The position numbers and the translations under genes were made by a program. From positions 36,875 through 100,874 of the forward strand of contig CANMZP010000015.1 in NCBI GenBank assembly GCA_947502355.1: a stretch of 64,000 nucleotides of DNA, read 5' to 3'. Origin of the DNA: an uncultured Thalassotalea sp. GTDB taxonomy: Bacteria > Pseudomonadota > Gammaproteobacteria > Enterobacterales > Alteromonadaceae. Positions 9,077 to 18,597 of the stretch are shown piece by piece (the stretch's first letter is position 1; each line of letters starts with the position of its first letter). The notes beneath the pieces were generated by a model that was not told the origin of the DNA, made no database searches, and saw only the letters and a program-made list of their open reading frames with translations.

Positions 9077-9110
9077 GTGATATCGCAACAATTAATGGGT
9101 GGAAGAGTCT

Positions 9111-10109
9111 ATGAATAAGCAAAATGGAACGATAGTATCTGAACAACTTTTTACCGCATTTTCAGACCAATTAGGTCCATATTTAAAAAATGTAGGTGTA
9201 CCCGAAAAGGTGCTTTCTGAACCAAACGTTGAATTTTCTGAAAGTAAATTCGTCGAATTACTACAAGTTGCTGCCCAGAACAGCAATGAACATGTTGGGC
9301 TGCTTTTAGGTAGTAAAATCATGCCTGAGCACATTGGGGCCATTGCCCATGCTGCGATCAATGCGCCTACTTTAGAAGAAGGGATAGAGATAATATCTAA
9401 TTATATGGTGACCTATAGCCATTTTTCGGAAGTTAAATGGCAACAAGGTGAAAGTATAATTGAGATAACGTATCGTTTAAACTACCCTAAAATCATCTCT
9501 AAAAGTCAAGATGCTGAGTTTGCTCTTTCGGCTATTTTAAAGCTTTTATCGCTTCGAAATGGTCAACGCTTAACCCCTAAAAGAGTTGAATTTGCCCATC
9601 AAAAGCCATCTTCTACAGAATTGCACAAAGAGGTATTTAATTGTCCTGTAAAATTTGGTGCAGAATTAAATAAAATTGTTATTTACAAGGGGTTAGAAAG
9701 CGGTAAGGCGATAAAGACTGATCATAGGTTATTTGAAATTTTGATCGCTCATTTAGAGAATCAAAAAAAGCTACGTACCCGATCAGACTTAGGTTCACAA
9801 TTGAGTCTTCTGATCGAAGATAACTTAGGTCGTGAAGATTTATCAATTAATTTTATTAGTAAGTTAGTTGGCTCAAGTGTTCGTACTTTACAGCGTAGAC
9901 TTTCTGAAAATGACCTAGATTTCAGCCAGTTATGTGATGATGTTCGTCAGCAATTGGCAATGCATTATATTAACGATCTTAATATACCAATCGTCAAAGT
10001 CGCTGAAAAAATTGGCTATAACGATGCCAGCTCTTTTACCCGAGCATTTAAACGATGGACCGGCGTTGCCCCTAAACGTTATCGGATGCAGAGAAGCTCT
10101 CTTCATTAG
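9111..10109 (+). CDS. AraC family regulator (arabinose-binding-like sensor domain)
   Basis: A 332-residue OruR/ArgR-like AraC protein. The N-terminal ligand domain spans about residues 20-200 (GLLLGSKIMPEHIGAIAHAA), and the C-terminal double helix-turn-helix covers the last 95 residues (LVGSSVRTLQRRLSEN and IGYNDASSFTRAFKRWTGVAPKRYR). I start it at the ATG at 9111, which has GGAAGAG just upstream, rather than at the in-frame GTG at 9099, which overlaps that ribosome site. It lies between the alcohol dehydrogenase and the DUF1302 operon and is the best candidate activator for both. A paralogue of the same domain layout lies at 18598-19623. Confidence 0.9.
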   Translation: MNKQNGTIVSEQLFTAFSDQLGPYLKNVGVPEKVLSEPNVEFSESKFVELLQVAAQNSNEHVGLLLGSKIMPEHIGAIAHAAINAPTLEEGIEIISNYMVTYSHFSEVKWQQGESIIEITYRLNYPKIISKSQDAEFALSAILKLLSLRNGQRLTPKRVEFAHQKPSSTELHKEVFNCPVKFGAELNKIVIYKGLESGKAIKTDHRLFEILIAHLENQKKLRTRSDLGSQLSLLIEDNLGREDLSINFISKLVGSSVRTLQRRLSENDLDFSQLCDDVRQQLAMHYINDLNIPIVKVAEKIGYNDASSFTRAFKRWTGVAPKRYRMQRSSLH

Positions 10110-10177
10110 TTTTTTGCTGAAGTTCATTTATACGATGTAATATTCCGCGCTGTGTTTATCTTTTTAACCATAAACAG

Positions 10178-10243
10178 TATTCAGAAAATTTAATCATTGA
10201 GGCACGCACAGCTTCAGTGATTAAATTTTTCCATTTCTGAATA
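10178..10243. repeat. Long imperfect inverted repeat after the AraC gene
   Basis: The outer arms TATTCAGAAA and TTTCTGAATA and inner arms ATTTAATCA and TGATTAAAT pair, with a 7-base bulge on the right side and further partial pairing around TTGAGGC/GCTTCAG. It begins 69 bases after the AraC stop codon. It could end the AraC transcript or be a small mobile-type repeat; no second copy was noticed in the window. Confidence 0.55.
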
Positions 10244-10300
10244 TCCATTGCATTTTTACCCCTAATTTGTACCCCAGAAAAGTTAAACAACCCGATAAGT

Positions 10301-10373
10301 ATTTTAAGACTTTATACGACACAGTCGGTGCTTTTGTTGACACGGAATGAAAATTTTAAGTCATTGTAAGACA
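10301..10373 (+). promoter_or_regulatory. Two direct repeats 52 bp apart, probable AraC-type operator
   Basis: ATTTTAAGACTTTATACGAC plus A (10301-10321) and ATTTTAAGTCATTGTAAGAC plus A (10353-10373) match at 17 of 21 positions. Their starts are exactly 52 bases apart, five helical turns, so both face the same side of the DNA. The second copy ends 4 bases before a possible -35 (10378). AraC-family activators bind such direct repeats next to the -35. Binding by one of the two local AraC proteins is inferred. Confidence 0.55.
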
Positions 10374-10377
10374 ACTT

Positions 10378-10406
10378 TTGAAAGGGGGAATTTGCTATTG
10401 TTTTAA
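10378..10406 (+). promoter_or_regulatory. Possible promoter of the DUF1302 operon
   Basis: TTGAAA (10378-10383), a 17-base spacer and TTTTAA (10401-10406) form a weak sigma-70-like promoter. A poor -10 is typical of activator-dependent promoters, and the upstream direct repeats abut the -35. It would give a leader of about 180 bases. Confidence 0.35.
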
Positions 10407-10589
10407 CGGGCTTAAAAGACCAACTATCTATTCACAACGGCGATGCCGTATTACGAAAAAAAATAAATTTAAATAACTGTTTAGATACATTCAAGGCAGT
10501 CATTTTTTACAACACAAGTAGTGAATAAATATAACTGCAGCACATCTATATCCCTTTTGGAATGCTGCTTTATCTCAGGACTAAATAAA

Positions 10590-12542
10590 ATGAATAAACC
10601 TTTAATATTAAAGAAAAAAGCATTGGTATTGTCAGTATGTTCGGCACTATCGATTGCCCCCTTGTCTCAAGCTGTTGAGCTTGATTTTGGCGACACATCT
10701 CCAGTAACGGGAAGTATTGATTTTACTCTTGGTTATGCGGGATCAGTTAGAGCAACAGATGCTAATAAAGAAGCCATTTTTAAAACATTAGCCATGCAGG
10801 GAGAGCAAGCTTTTTATCCTGTTCCTAATATGGCTTCTGATGCTGCAGCCCCTGATGCAGGTGATATGATTTCTAACCTAGGAAAAATCACCACAGGTAT
10901 CAATTTATACTGGGAAAACTATGGCTTTGTTGGCTCTTTCACTTATCAATACGATAGTGAAATTATGGACGAAAATAACGGTCAAGTAAGGTTGATGCAT
11001 GAGTATCGTGAATATCTTGCTAATACAACTGGGCAAGTAATTCCAGGTATTGAAGACGTATTTGTTCCTAATCCGGATGCTGGTATTTATGGCATGGGTG
11101 ACCAGTGGACTAAAGCTGCTGAAGATGGTCAAGGCAATGCGTTCGATATCTTAGATGCCTACATTTTTGGTGAGTATTATATAGGTGATAACCCACTTGA
11201 AGTACGATTAGGTAAGCAAGTGATTAACTGGGGGGAAGGGTTATTTTACCTTGACGGTGTTGCTCAACAAGTACCATTAAACATCAGTAAACTGGTTACT
11301 CCAGGTTCAGAACTTAAAGAAGCTTATATTGGTGTAGAAAGCTTATATTTCAATTTAGGTATTGGTGAAGCGTCTTCATTAGAGGCTTACTATCACTTTA
11401 AGTGGCGTCGCAATGAGTGGCCTATCCATGGTTCTTTTTATGGCGACGATACATTATTTAGAGGCGCTAAACAGGCTTGGAATACAGATTTAAGCTCAGA
11501 GGCTGCATTTCCAGCTCCTGGCTTTAGAGGTGAGAACATCGAAGCATCTAATTCAGGTCAATTTGGTGCGGCATATAGAACAATGCTAGGTAATGATACG
11601 GAAGTCGGAATTTACTATGCCCGCTACCATGATGCCAACCCGGTATTAACGCTATCTAACAACTCAGATCCAACGACACAATTTACCCAACAACTTATTA
11701 TCGATAATACTGTTGGTACTGGTGAATTAACCGGTGCATTCTCTGGTGAAATTCTTGAGATGTATGGCATGCCATTTGGTGGTGCATTTGATGCTGCAGG
11801 TGATCCCGGCGATCCTACCGGTGAAGCCATTGCACTTAGTGAACAAAGCTCAGCGGTACTAGGTCTGTTTGGTGCTCAAGCAGGCGACGGCATGAGTATG
11901 CAACAAAAATGGATTGAAGATCTTGATATGATTGGTGCAAGTTTTGCCACCACATTAGGTTCATGGTCACTTAATGGTGAGCTTGCCTATCGACCTGATC
12001 GTCCAGTGTTTACCAACTTTTGGAATCATAACGGTGAATGTGTTGAAGGTTGTGCCTTTTTCACCAATGGCGATGCCTACGAAGAACATGATAGCACTCA
12101 CGCCTCAGTACACGGTATCTGGTTAGGTGGCCCATTAGTTGGCGGTATAACTTCACAACTTTTATTAGTTCAGGTTGCTGCTGATCATTTAGGTGGTGAT
12201 GTTAATAACGTCATGGCACATAACTCGGTTCACCGTGAGTCAAGTTCATCAACTTACGCCGATAGCACCGCATATGGTGTGTCTGCCCAATGGACAGGTA
12301 CATGGCAAGGTATTTACCCAAGTACTGATTTAATCTTAGATATTTTCCTACAAAAAGATATTAAAGGTAACTCACATTTCTTTGGCAACTTTGCTGAAGA
12401 TCGTTTGCTTGGTGCGGTAAGTGTTACAGCAAATATAAGTCAAGCTTGGGAAGCGAGTTTAGGTTATCAATGGACTGACCAAGATAATTCTTACTACGAC
12501 ACGCAAGATGCTTATAACTTCTCAATAAATTACAAATTTTAG
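10590..12542 (+). CDS. DUF1302 family outer-membrane protein
   Basis: A 650-residue protein with a signal peptide (MNKPLILKKKALVLSVCSAL, cleavage probably after SQA near residue 29) and a beta-barrel-like body ending in NFSINYKF, with the C-terminal Phe usual for outer-membrane proteins. The segment LEVRLGKQVINWGEGLFY is typical of DUF1302. I choose ATG 10590 because it begins the signal peptide; the in-frame GTG at 10521 would add 23 unrelated residues. The gene heads a four-gene operon with DUF1329, YCF48 and RND genes. This set recurs together in many gammaproteobacteria that use hydrophobic compounds. It is probably the outer-membrane channel of the system (inference). Confidence 0.88.
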   Translation: MNKPLILKKKALVLSVCSALSIAPLSQAVELDFGDTSPVTGSIDFTLGYAGSVRATDANKEAIFKTLAMQGEQAFYPVPNMASDAAAPDAGDMISNLGKITTGINLYWENYGFVGSFTYQYDSEIMDENNGQVRLMHEYREYLANTTGQVIPGIEDVFVPNPDAGIYGMGDQWTKAAEDGQGNAFDILDAYIFGEYYIGDNPLEVRLGKQVINWGEGLFYLDGVAQQVPLNISKLVTPGSELKEAYIGVESLYFNLGIGEASSLEAYYHFKWRRNEWPIHGSFYGDDTLFRGAKQAWNTDLSSEAAFPAPGFRGENIEASNSGQFGAAYRTMLGNDTEVGIYYARYHDANPVLTLSNNSDPTTQFTQQLIIDNTVGTGELTGAFSGEILEMYGMPFGGAFDAAGDPGDPTGEAIALSEQSSAVLGLFGAQAGDGMSMQQKWIEDLDMIGASFATTLGSWSLNGELAYRPDRPVFTNFWNHNGECVEGCAFFTNGDAYEEHDSTHASVHGIWLGGPLVGGITSQLLLVQVAADHLGGDVNNVMAHNSVHRESSSSTYADSTAYGVSAQWTGTWQGIYPSTDLILDIFLQKDIKGNSHFFGNFAEDRLLGAVSVTANISQAWEASLGYQWTDQDNSYYDTQDAYNFSINYKF

Positions 12543-12572
12543 ATTGCACAGCGAAAACAAGGTATAAAAATT

Positions 12573-13925
12573 ATGATTAAAAAAACATTAGTAGGCCTAG
12601 CCGTATCCACCTTGTGGATTGGCTCTGCAGCAGCTGTTATTACTCCTGAAGAAACGGCTCGATTACAAAAAGATTTAACACCGGTAGGTGCAGAGCGCGC
12701 CGGTAATGCAGACGGAACTATCCCTGAATGGACTGGTGGCATCAAATCAGCGTTACCAGGTTGGCCAAATGCCAAAAACGATCGCCCTAATCCGCACGCG
12801 GCAGATAAGCCTCTTTATACGATTACAGCAGCCAATATGGAGCAATATTCCGATAAATTGACAGACGGTACTAAAGCGATGCTAAAGGCTTACCCTGATC
12901 AATTTAAAATGAATGTATATCCATCAAGACGTACAGCTGCATACCCACAGTCATACTATGATGCGATTGCTAAGCAAGCACCGAATGCTGAGCTAATTAA
13001 AAATGGTAATGGTGTAAGTAATGTTTGGGGGGCGATCCCTTTCCCGATTCCAAGCAATGGTACTGAGGTTATCTGGAACCACATTTTACGTTATCAAGGG
13101 TATTCTCGCTCGGCGAACATTAATGAAAATATTGTTTACCAATCAGGTCAACGATTAGATTGGTCTGGCGATACAATGATCCATGCACCATTTTATGATG
13201 CGAACGCGTCTGAAAAAGATGTTAAAGATGGCACTATCTACAAGTTTGCCTTAACACTGGATGCACCAGCTCGTGATTCTGGTGAAGGTTATTTAGCGAT
13301 TGATCAATTAGATATGGAGCAGTTTCCTCGTAAAGCTTGGACCTATGATCCAGGCGAGCGTCGAGTTAGACGTGCGCCTAATTTAGCGTTTGATACGCCA
13401 GATCGTCCTATCAACGTAATCGATGATTATGAATTGTTTAGTGGTTCTCCTGAACGATACGATTGGAAGTTACTTGGCAAAAAAGAAATGCTTGTTCCTT
13501 ACAACAACAACATGGTTAACTCGCCATCGACAAACCTAAAAGAGATGTCTAAGCCTGGTTACATTGATAGCGATTTAATCCGTTATGAGCTACACCGTGT
13601 TTGGGTTGTAGAAGCGACAGTAAAAGATGGTCAACGTCATTTATATAAAAAGCGTGTTAACTTTATTGATGAAGATACATGGAATATTTTAGCCGCTGAT
13701 AAATATGATGGTAACGATAAATTATGGCGTGTAGGTTACTACTATCCTGTAGTTGCAACTGAAGTGCCACTTACTGGTGCAGGTATGTACACGCAGATTG
13801 ACCTTAAGAAAGGTGGATACTACATGTACAACGGTACAAATGAAGGTGAAGGTTGGTCATTCAATTTTGAAACACCTAAATCTTCTTACTTCTCACCAGC
13901 AGCGGTACGTCGTCGCGGACGATAG
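12573..13925 (+). CDS. DUF1329 family periplasmic protein
   Basis: A 450-residue DUF1329 protein with a signal peptide (cleavage around SAAAV, residues 18-22) and the family features GNADGTIPEWTGG and the C-terminal GWSFNFETPKSSYFSPAAV. DUF1329 members have been compared with LolB/outer-membrane lipoprotein-sorting folds and are nearly always encoded beside a DUF1302 gene, 30 bases upstream here. A role as a periplasmic carrier or barrel partner for a hydrophobic ligand is inferred, not known. Confidence 0.9.
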   Translation: MIKKTLVGLAVSTLWIGSAAAVITPEETARLQKDLTPVGAERAGNADGTIPEWTGGIKSALPGWPNAKNDRPNPHAADKPLYTITAANMEQYSDKLTDGTKAMLKAYPDQFKMNVYPSRRTAAYPQSYYDAIAKQAPNAELIKNGNGVSNVWGAIPFPIPSNGTEVIWNHILRYQGYSRSANINENIVYQSGQRLDWSGDTMIHAPFYDANASEKDVKDGTIYKFALTLDAPARDSGEGYLAIDQLDMEQFPRKAWTYDPGERRVRRAPNLAFDTPDRPINVIDDYELFSGSPERYDWKLLGKKEMLVPYNNNMVNSPSTNLKEMSKPGYIDSDLIRYELHRVWVVEATVKDGQRHLYKKRVNFIDEDTWNILAADKYDGNDKLWRVGYYYPVVATEVPLTGAGMYTQIDLKKGGYYMYNGTNEGEGWSFNFETPKSSYFSPAAVRRRGR

Positions 13926-13943
13926 TATTTAGTACATCTATAA

Positions 13944-13976
13944 AAGGTCAGTCGTTGTAACCCAACGCCTGACCTT
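13944..13976 (+). terminator. Intercistronic hairpin between DUF1329 and YCF48 genes
   Basis: AAGGTCAG-t-CGTTG pairs with CAACG-c-CTGACCTT around a short loop. No T run follows. It is probably a partial terminator or a 3' stabiliser that lowers expression of the downstream YCF48 and RND genes relative to the two upstream envelope proteins. Confidence 0.5.
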
Positions 13977-14048
13977 AAATAGAGCGAATTTATTTATTAA
14001 GCCTAATATGGATACATTGGGCTATTTCATTTGAAAAAAGGAGCGGTT

Positions 14049-15059
14049 ATGCCACTTTTTCTTACAGAGCGAAACGTAAGCTCTCGCATTCTTTCATTGT
14101 TCACCGGCCTGTTATTGTCTACAGGTGCATTGGCTGAAAATTATCAAGACCCACTCGATTTACCCGCCATTAAAATGGCATCTAGCCAACACGCTTTACT
14201 ACTCGATGGCGATGTTGCCGGCACTCGTCTATTAGCCGTGGGTGAAAGAGGGCATATCATTTACAGTGATAATAATGGTACGCAATGGCAACAAGCCGAT
14301 GTACCAAGCCGAGGTCACCTAAACGCCGTGCAATTTATCGATGAAAACCAAGGTTGGTCTGTTGGTGAAGATGGTATTGTTTTGAATACTCAAAATGGCG
14401 GAATCACTTGGCAAAAGCAAATGGATATTCGAGATGCTGAGCAAAAAGGCCCATTGTTAGATGTGTATTTTTTAAATGCAAATGAAGGGTTTGCTGTCGG
14501 TGTTTTCAATAAAATCTATCACACAATCGATGGCGGCAATTCTTGGCAAGCTTGGCAAGACAATATCGACAACCTAGATGAATGGCATCTATTCGCTATC
14601 GCGGCCGCTGGAGATCATTTATACATAGCATCTGAAATGGGGTTAGTGTTTCGCTCACTCGATGGGGGCCAATCATTTACCCAAATCCAAACGGATCATG
14701 ACGGTTCATTTCATGGCATTTTAGCCCGAAAAGGCGTTGAAGGTCATGACGAATTGGTATTATTTGGTGTTGGTGGGGTTGTTTATACCAGTATCGATAG
14801 TGGCGAAAATTGGCAATATGTTGATACATCAATCGAAGACGGTTTAAGTGGTGGCATATGGTTAGAAAATAACTCGGCACTGCTTGTTGGTGCTAATGGG
14901 GTTATGGTTACTGTTGACGCATCGCTAATGCAGGCATCATCGGCATACACCGACAACGGCTACCCACTAAATAGTGTGTTTTCATATTCAGCACAGTCAC
15001 ATATTGCTTTAGGTTTAGGTGGAGTTCATAAACTCAATTCGCCTAAGCTCGCCAAATAA
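14049..15059 (+). CDS. YCF48/BNR-repeat beta-propeller protein
   Basis: A 336-residue exported protein with a signal peptide (about residues 1-29, ending TGALA) and at least five Asp-box/BNR motifs: YSDNNGTQWQ, NTQNGGITWQ, HTIDGGNSWQ, RSLDGGQSFT and TSIDSGENWQ. It thus resembles the YCF48/HCF136 assembly-factor propeller. ATG 14049 is chosen because AAAGGAG lies 6 bases upstream; the TTG at 14031 would place the ribosome site inside the gene. In this operon type a YCF48 protein regularly precedes the RND permease, suggesting a periplasmic adaptor or assembly role (inference). Confidence 0.88.
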   Translation: MPLFLTERNVSSRILSLFTGLLLSTGALAENYQDPLDLPAIKMASSQHALLLDGDVAGTRLLAVGERGHIIYSDNNGTQWQQADVPSRGHLNAVQFIDENQGWSVGEDGIVLNTQNGGITWQKQMDIRDAEQKGPLLDVYFLNANEGFAVGVFNKIYHTIDGGNSWQAWQDNIDNLDEWHLFAIAAAGDHLYIASEMGLVFRSLDGGQSFTQIQTDHDGSFHGILARKGVEGHDELVLFGVGGVVYTSIDSGENWQYVDTSIEDGLSGGIWLENNSALLVGANGVMVTVDASLMQASSAYTDNGYPLNSVFSYSAQSHIALGLGGVHKLNSPKLAK

Positions 15060-15079
15060 TTCTGTATAGAGATATTCAC

Positions 15080-17491
15080 ATGACTTATAAAACAAAAAAA
15101 TATGATTATCAATTTTCAGCATTCGAGCGTGCTGTTTTTAACTTAAGACCAATTATTGTCCTCTTAAGTATCGTACTTACGGCATTTCTTGCGTATCGAG
15201 CGACGTTTGTGCAACCGGACACTCGTTTAGAAAGACTTATCCCGACCAGCCATGAATTTGTACAAAATGCTAATGAATTCCTGAAAAATGAATCCACCAC
15301 GGGTGGTAGCTTTATTCGTTTTGCCGTGGTAAATAATTCAGCAGAGTCGGTTTTTGACTACGACTTTTTACTTACCTTACAAAAGCTTAGTGATGAATTA
15401 TCACTGCTAGAAGGAGTTGATACGGCAGGCTTGAATTCGCTGTGGTCTCCGGGCATGTTATGGTTTGGAATCACCCCGCAGGGATTTGATAGCGGACCTA
15501 TCATTGATAACGCGACGTTTGCACGTACACAAGCTTCGATGGATCAAATTCGCACCAACGCATTGCGTGCGGGAATTGTTGGCAGTTATGTATCGAATGA
15601 CTTCAGCTCTACTATGATCGACTTTCAGGTTATGGCGATTAACCCGACGACTCAACAGCCACTTGATTATAATGCTTTCGCAGCAAAATTAGAGCAGATA
15701 AGAGATAAATACCAGTCAGATGATTTATCGATTCATATTATTGGTGATATTAAGAAAATTTCAGACCTAGTTGAAGGTTTTGAGCAAATAGCGCTATTTT
15801 TCGCTATGGCTATCTTAATTACGGCTATTTTATTATTCAATTATTCTCGATGCTGGCGTGCAACGTTGGTACCGGTGTTTTGTTCAATCGTCGCGGTAAT
15901 TTGGCAGTTAGGTGTGCTTAATATCCTTGGTTATGATTTGGGTGTATTTTCTGTTTTAGTGCCTTTTTTAGTGTTTGCTATTGCCGTAAGTCATGGTGTG
16001 CAAATGATCAATGCCATTGCGCATGAATCTGCTAAAGGTCGCACCCCCCTAGAAGCCTCAAAAGTAACATTTCATTTATTACACAAAGCAGGATTAATTG
16101 CTTTATTAAGTGATGGTATTGGTTTTGCAATGCTGTTTGTTATCGATATTGGTGCCATTAAAGATTTAGCCATGGTGGCCAGTGTTGGCGTTGCTTTGGT
16201 AATTTTCACAAACTTAATTTTGTTACCGTTATTAATGTCGTACTGTGGCGTGAGCCAACGCTGTGTTGACCATGCCCAATCGAAAATGGAAGAAAAAAGC
16301 GTCCTATGGGAAAGCATTTCGTTATTTGCGACGCCTAAATTTGCGAAAGCTGGCATGGTAGCCATCGTAGTACTGACTTGTGTTGGGTTACAGTGGGGCT
16401 TAGCACCTACGATAGGTGATTTAGACAAAGGTGCGCCTGAATTACGACCAGACTCAAGATATAATATCGATAACAATTACATTACCAGTCACTTTACGAC
16501 AAGTACGGACTTGATGACGATATTTGTTGGAACCGATGCAGGTCAATGTGAAACTTATAAAGTCATTGATTTAGTTGATCAACTTGGTTGGTTGCTGCAA
16601 AACACACCCGGTGTTCAGTCTGTAAACTCAGCTGCCACAACCGCAAAAATGAATCGCTATTTAGGCAATGAGGGCAACCTTAAACTGATGGCGCTTCCGC
16701 GTGATGAACGCGTCTTAGCTCGAGCGGTATCTCGAGTAGGCGCATCTGTTACCGCAGATAGTGGTGTCTGTGATAAACAGACGATTAAACTTGAACTTGT
16801 TGATCATAAGCAAGCGACTTTAGGTAATGTCGTTCAGGTTGTTCGTAGTTTTGCACAAGCACATGATGAAGCCAATTTACGCTTTAGACTTGGTGATGGT
16901 AATGCGGCATATGAAGCGGCAACGAATGAAGTTATCGAAGAAACACAATATGAAATTCTTGCTTACATTTACTGCATTGTGGCCTTTATGTGTTTACTTA
17001 TGTTCCGTAGCGTAAGAGCAACATTGTGTATATTGATTCCATTAGCCTTAACGTCCTTGCTGTGCCAAGCATTAATGACCGCTGTTGGTATCGGTGTAAA
17101 AGTTGCAACTCTACCGGTTATCGCCTTAGGTGTTGGTATTGGGATTGATTACGGAATTTATATTTTCAGCCGCTTGAAGTCGTACTTGGATTTAGGCCAT
17201 TCTTTACAAGATGCCTACTTAGAAACCTTAAAGACAACAGGTAAAGCGGTTGTCTTTACAGGCATTACACTTGCTGTAGGTGTTGCAACCTGGATTATTT
17301 CACCAATCCAATTTCAGGCGGATATGGGGATTTTATTGACCTTTATGTTCTTATGGAACATGGTTGGTGCCGTTACGTTACTACCGGCTTTGGCATATTA
17401 CCTTTTGCCTAAACAAGCTGAGCAATCGGATGTAAAAACGCACGAAACAGAAATCGAAACACCAACAAACAATGAGCCTGTGGTAATTTAG
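15080..17491 (+). CDS. MMPL/RND superfamily inner-membrane transporter
   Basis: An 803-residue permease with the duplicated RND layout: one helix near residue 25, a periplasmic domain, five helices (about 235-390), a further helix near 425, a second periplasmic domain and five helices (about 630-785). Characteristic segments are DTRLERLIPTSHEFV, VPFLVFAIAVSHGVQMINAI and LPVIALGVGIGIDYGIYIFS. It belongs to the MMPL/HpnN-like group that moves lipids and other hydrophobic molecules, not to the AcrB drug pumps. No membrane-fusion protein or TolC gene is present; the DUF1302, DUF1329 and YCF48 proteins take that place in the operon. Substrate and direction are unknown. An intrinsic terminator follows. 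Confidence 0.9.
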   Translation: MTYKTKKYDYQFSAFERAVFNLRPIIVLLSIVLTAFLAYRATFVQPDTRLERLIPTSHEFVQNANEFLKNESTTGGSFIRFAVVNNSAESVFDYDFLLTLQKLSDELSLLEGVDTAGLNSLWSPGMLWFGITPQGFDSGPIIDNATFARTQASMDQIRTNALRAGIVGSYVSNDFSSTMIDFQVMAINPTTQQPLDYNAFAAKLEQIRDKYQSDDLSIHIIGDIKKISDLVEGFEQIALFFAMAILITAILLFNYSRCWRATLVPVFCSIVAVIWQLGVLNILGYDLGVFSVLVPFLVFAIAVSHGVQMINAIAHESAKGRTPLEASKVTFHLLHKAGLIALLSDGIGFAMLFVIDIGAIKDLAMVASVGVALVIFTNLILLPLLMSYCGVSQRCVDHAQSKMEEKSVLWESISLFATPKFAKAGMVAIVVLTCVGLQWGLAPTIGDLDKGAPELRPDSRYNIDNNYITSHFTTSTDLMTIFVGTDAGQCETYKVIDLVDQLGWLLQNTPGVQSVNSAATTAKMNRYLGNEGNLKLMALPRDERVLARAVSRVGASVTADSGVCDKQTIKLELVDHKQATLGNVVQVVRSFAQAHDEANLRFRLGDGNAAYEAATNEVIEETQYEILAYIYCIVAFMCLLMFRSVRATLCILIPLALTSLLCQALMTAVGIGVKVATLPVIALGVGIGIDYGIYIFSRLKSYLDLGHSLQDAYLETLKTTGKAVVFTGITLAVGVATWIISPIQFQADMGILLTFMFLWNMVGAVTLLPALAYYLLPKQAEQSDVKTHETEIETPTNNEPVVI

Positions 17492-17506
17492 AGGCAATAC
17501 TAAAAA

Positions 17507-17532
17507 GGGCTGATATCATCAGCCCTTTTTTT
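17507..17532 (+). terminator. Rho-independent terminator of the DUF1302-RND operon
   Basis: GGGCTGAT and ATCAGCCC form a perfect 8-base stem with a 3-base loop, directly followed by seven T. It lies 15 bases after the RND stop codon. Preceding A residues could give it weak activity on the other strand for the convergent XRE gene. Confidence 0.92.
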
Positions 17533-17545
17533 CACCATTTTTTAT

Positions 17546-18391
17546 CTAATGGTTGTCATATTTAAGTAAAGCATGTTGATAGCTTTTACCTTCCATACGT
17601 TTACGCCAGGTATCTAACAGACTCGCGTCTTTAGGGAAGATACTAAACACCATTAACATCGGCTCTGGAATAAAGCGCATACCACCAACCGAAGTCAGCA
17701 CATTTAAAAATGTTTGAGGTTCGCTGTTTGGTAGTTTTATTTGACTGTACATGCCCGACGATTTTAGCTTGCTCGCGCCGCGTTGCTGCCAATCAACTGG
17801 AGTCAGTTTGTGCTTTGAATATTTATTAAGTGTCGCTTTTGACGATTCTTCCTGAAACAGCAAAACCTCTTGTTGCAGAGCGACAAGTAAAGCACACACC
17901 ATATCTTGCCACTTATCCATGTAAAGTCTTAAACCATCTTCAGCAAGGTAGATATCGAGCAAATTAAAGTCAGCTCTTTGTTGAATTGAAGGGATTCGAT
18001 TTCCTATTATTTCCGCCCAAGCCTTGTTCATCATTTTTACATTGCCATTATGGTCAATAATGATTGAAGGCACCGGATCTAAACCCATTAGGATAAGCTT
18101 TAATGAATCATCGAGAAATTGCAATTCTTGCGGGCTGAGGGTTGACTTAGTATCAGGAAAAAAATTAGCGGCGGCGAGTAAATTATTGGTTTCTTGTGCA
18201 CTTAACTTAAAGTAAGTGGCAAGCTTTATCGTTAGTTCTCTGCTTGGCATCGATTTACCATTTTCAAGAAAACTGATGTGCTTTGTTGAGGATTCTAATT
18301 CCCAGGCTACATCTTCTTGGCTCAGCTTTCGTACTTGACGCCAATATCTTAACAGACGCCCAAATGCGCCATTGGTAATTTTTGTAATCAT
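17546..18391 (-). CDS. XRE family regulator with MmyB-like ligand domain
   Basis: A 281-residue protein with an N-terminal XRE helix-turn-helix (about residues 9-65: LLRYWRQVRKLSQEDVAWEL, STKHISFLENGKSMPSRE) and a C-terminal MmyB/PAS-like region (about 100-270: SIIIDHNGNVKMMNKAWAEI). MmyB-type proteins in other bacteria are known or proposed to sense fatty-acid-like ligands; that would suit the neighbouring hydrophobic-compound genes, but it is inference. It converges on the RND operon and shares its terminator region. Confidence 0.87.
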   Translation of the reverse strand: MITKITNGAFGRLLRYWRQVRKLSQEDVAWELESSTKHISFLENGKSMPSRELTIKLATYFKLSAQETNNLLAAANFFPDTKSTLSPQELQFLDDSLKLILMGLDPVPSIIIDHNGNVKMMNKAWAEIIGNRIPSIQQRADFNLLDIYLAEDGLRLYMDKWQDMVCALLVALQQEVLLFQEESSKATLNKYSKHKLTPVDWQQRGASKLKSSGMYSQIKLPNSEPQTFLNVLTSVGGMRFIPEPMLMVFSIFPKDASLLDTWRKRMEGKSYQHALLKYDNH

Positions 18392-18597
18392 GATTTGAGT
18401 TCTCTATTTACAGAGTAAATGCAAGCTTCACTTAAGTATGGGCGCTAATATACGGCAAACAATTCTAAAAATACTTGCACTAAAAGACATGTTTTTGGCA
18501 TATCGAGACAAATTGCTGCTTTTTTGATATGAGGGTAATGGCATTTATTCTGTTTTTGTGCCATTCGTCGCAGTGGTTTTATTAAATTGGGCGTAAC

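Noticed and set aside
9099..9110. GTG start for the AraC gene
   Set aside because: It overlaps the GGAAGAG ribosome site of the ATG at 9111.
10521..10589. GTG start adding 23 residues to the DUF1302 protein
   Set aside because: The added residues precede a normal signal peptide that begins at ATG 10590.
14031..14048. TTG start for the YCF48 gene
   Set aside because: It would bury the AAAGGAG ribosome site inside the coding region.
16072..16476. 134-codon minus-strand frame inside the RND gene
   Set aside because: Antisense shadow of a membrane-protein gene with strong coding evidence on the plus strand.
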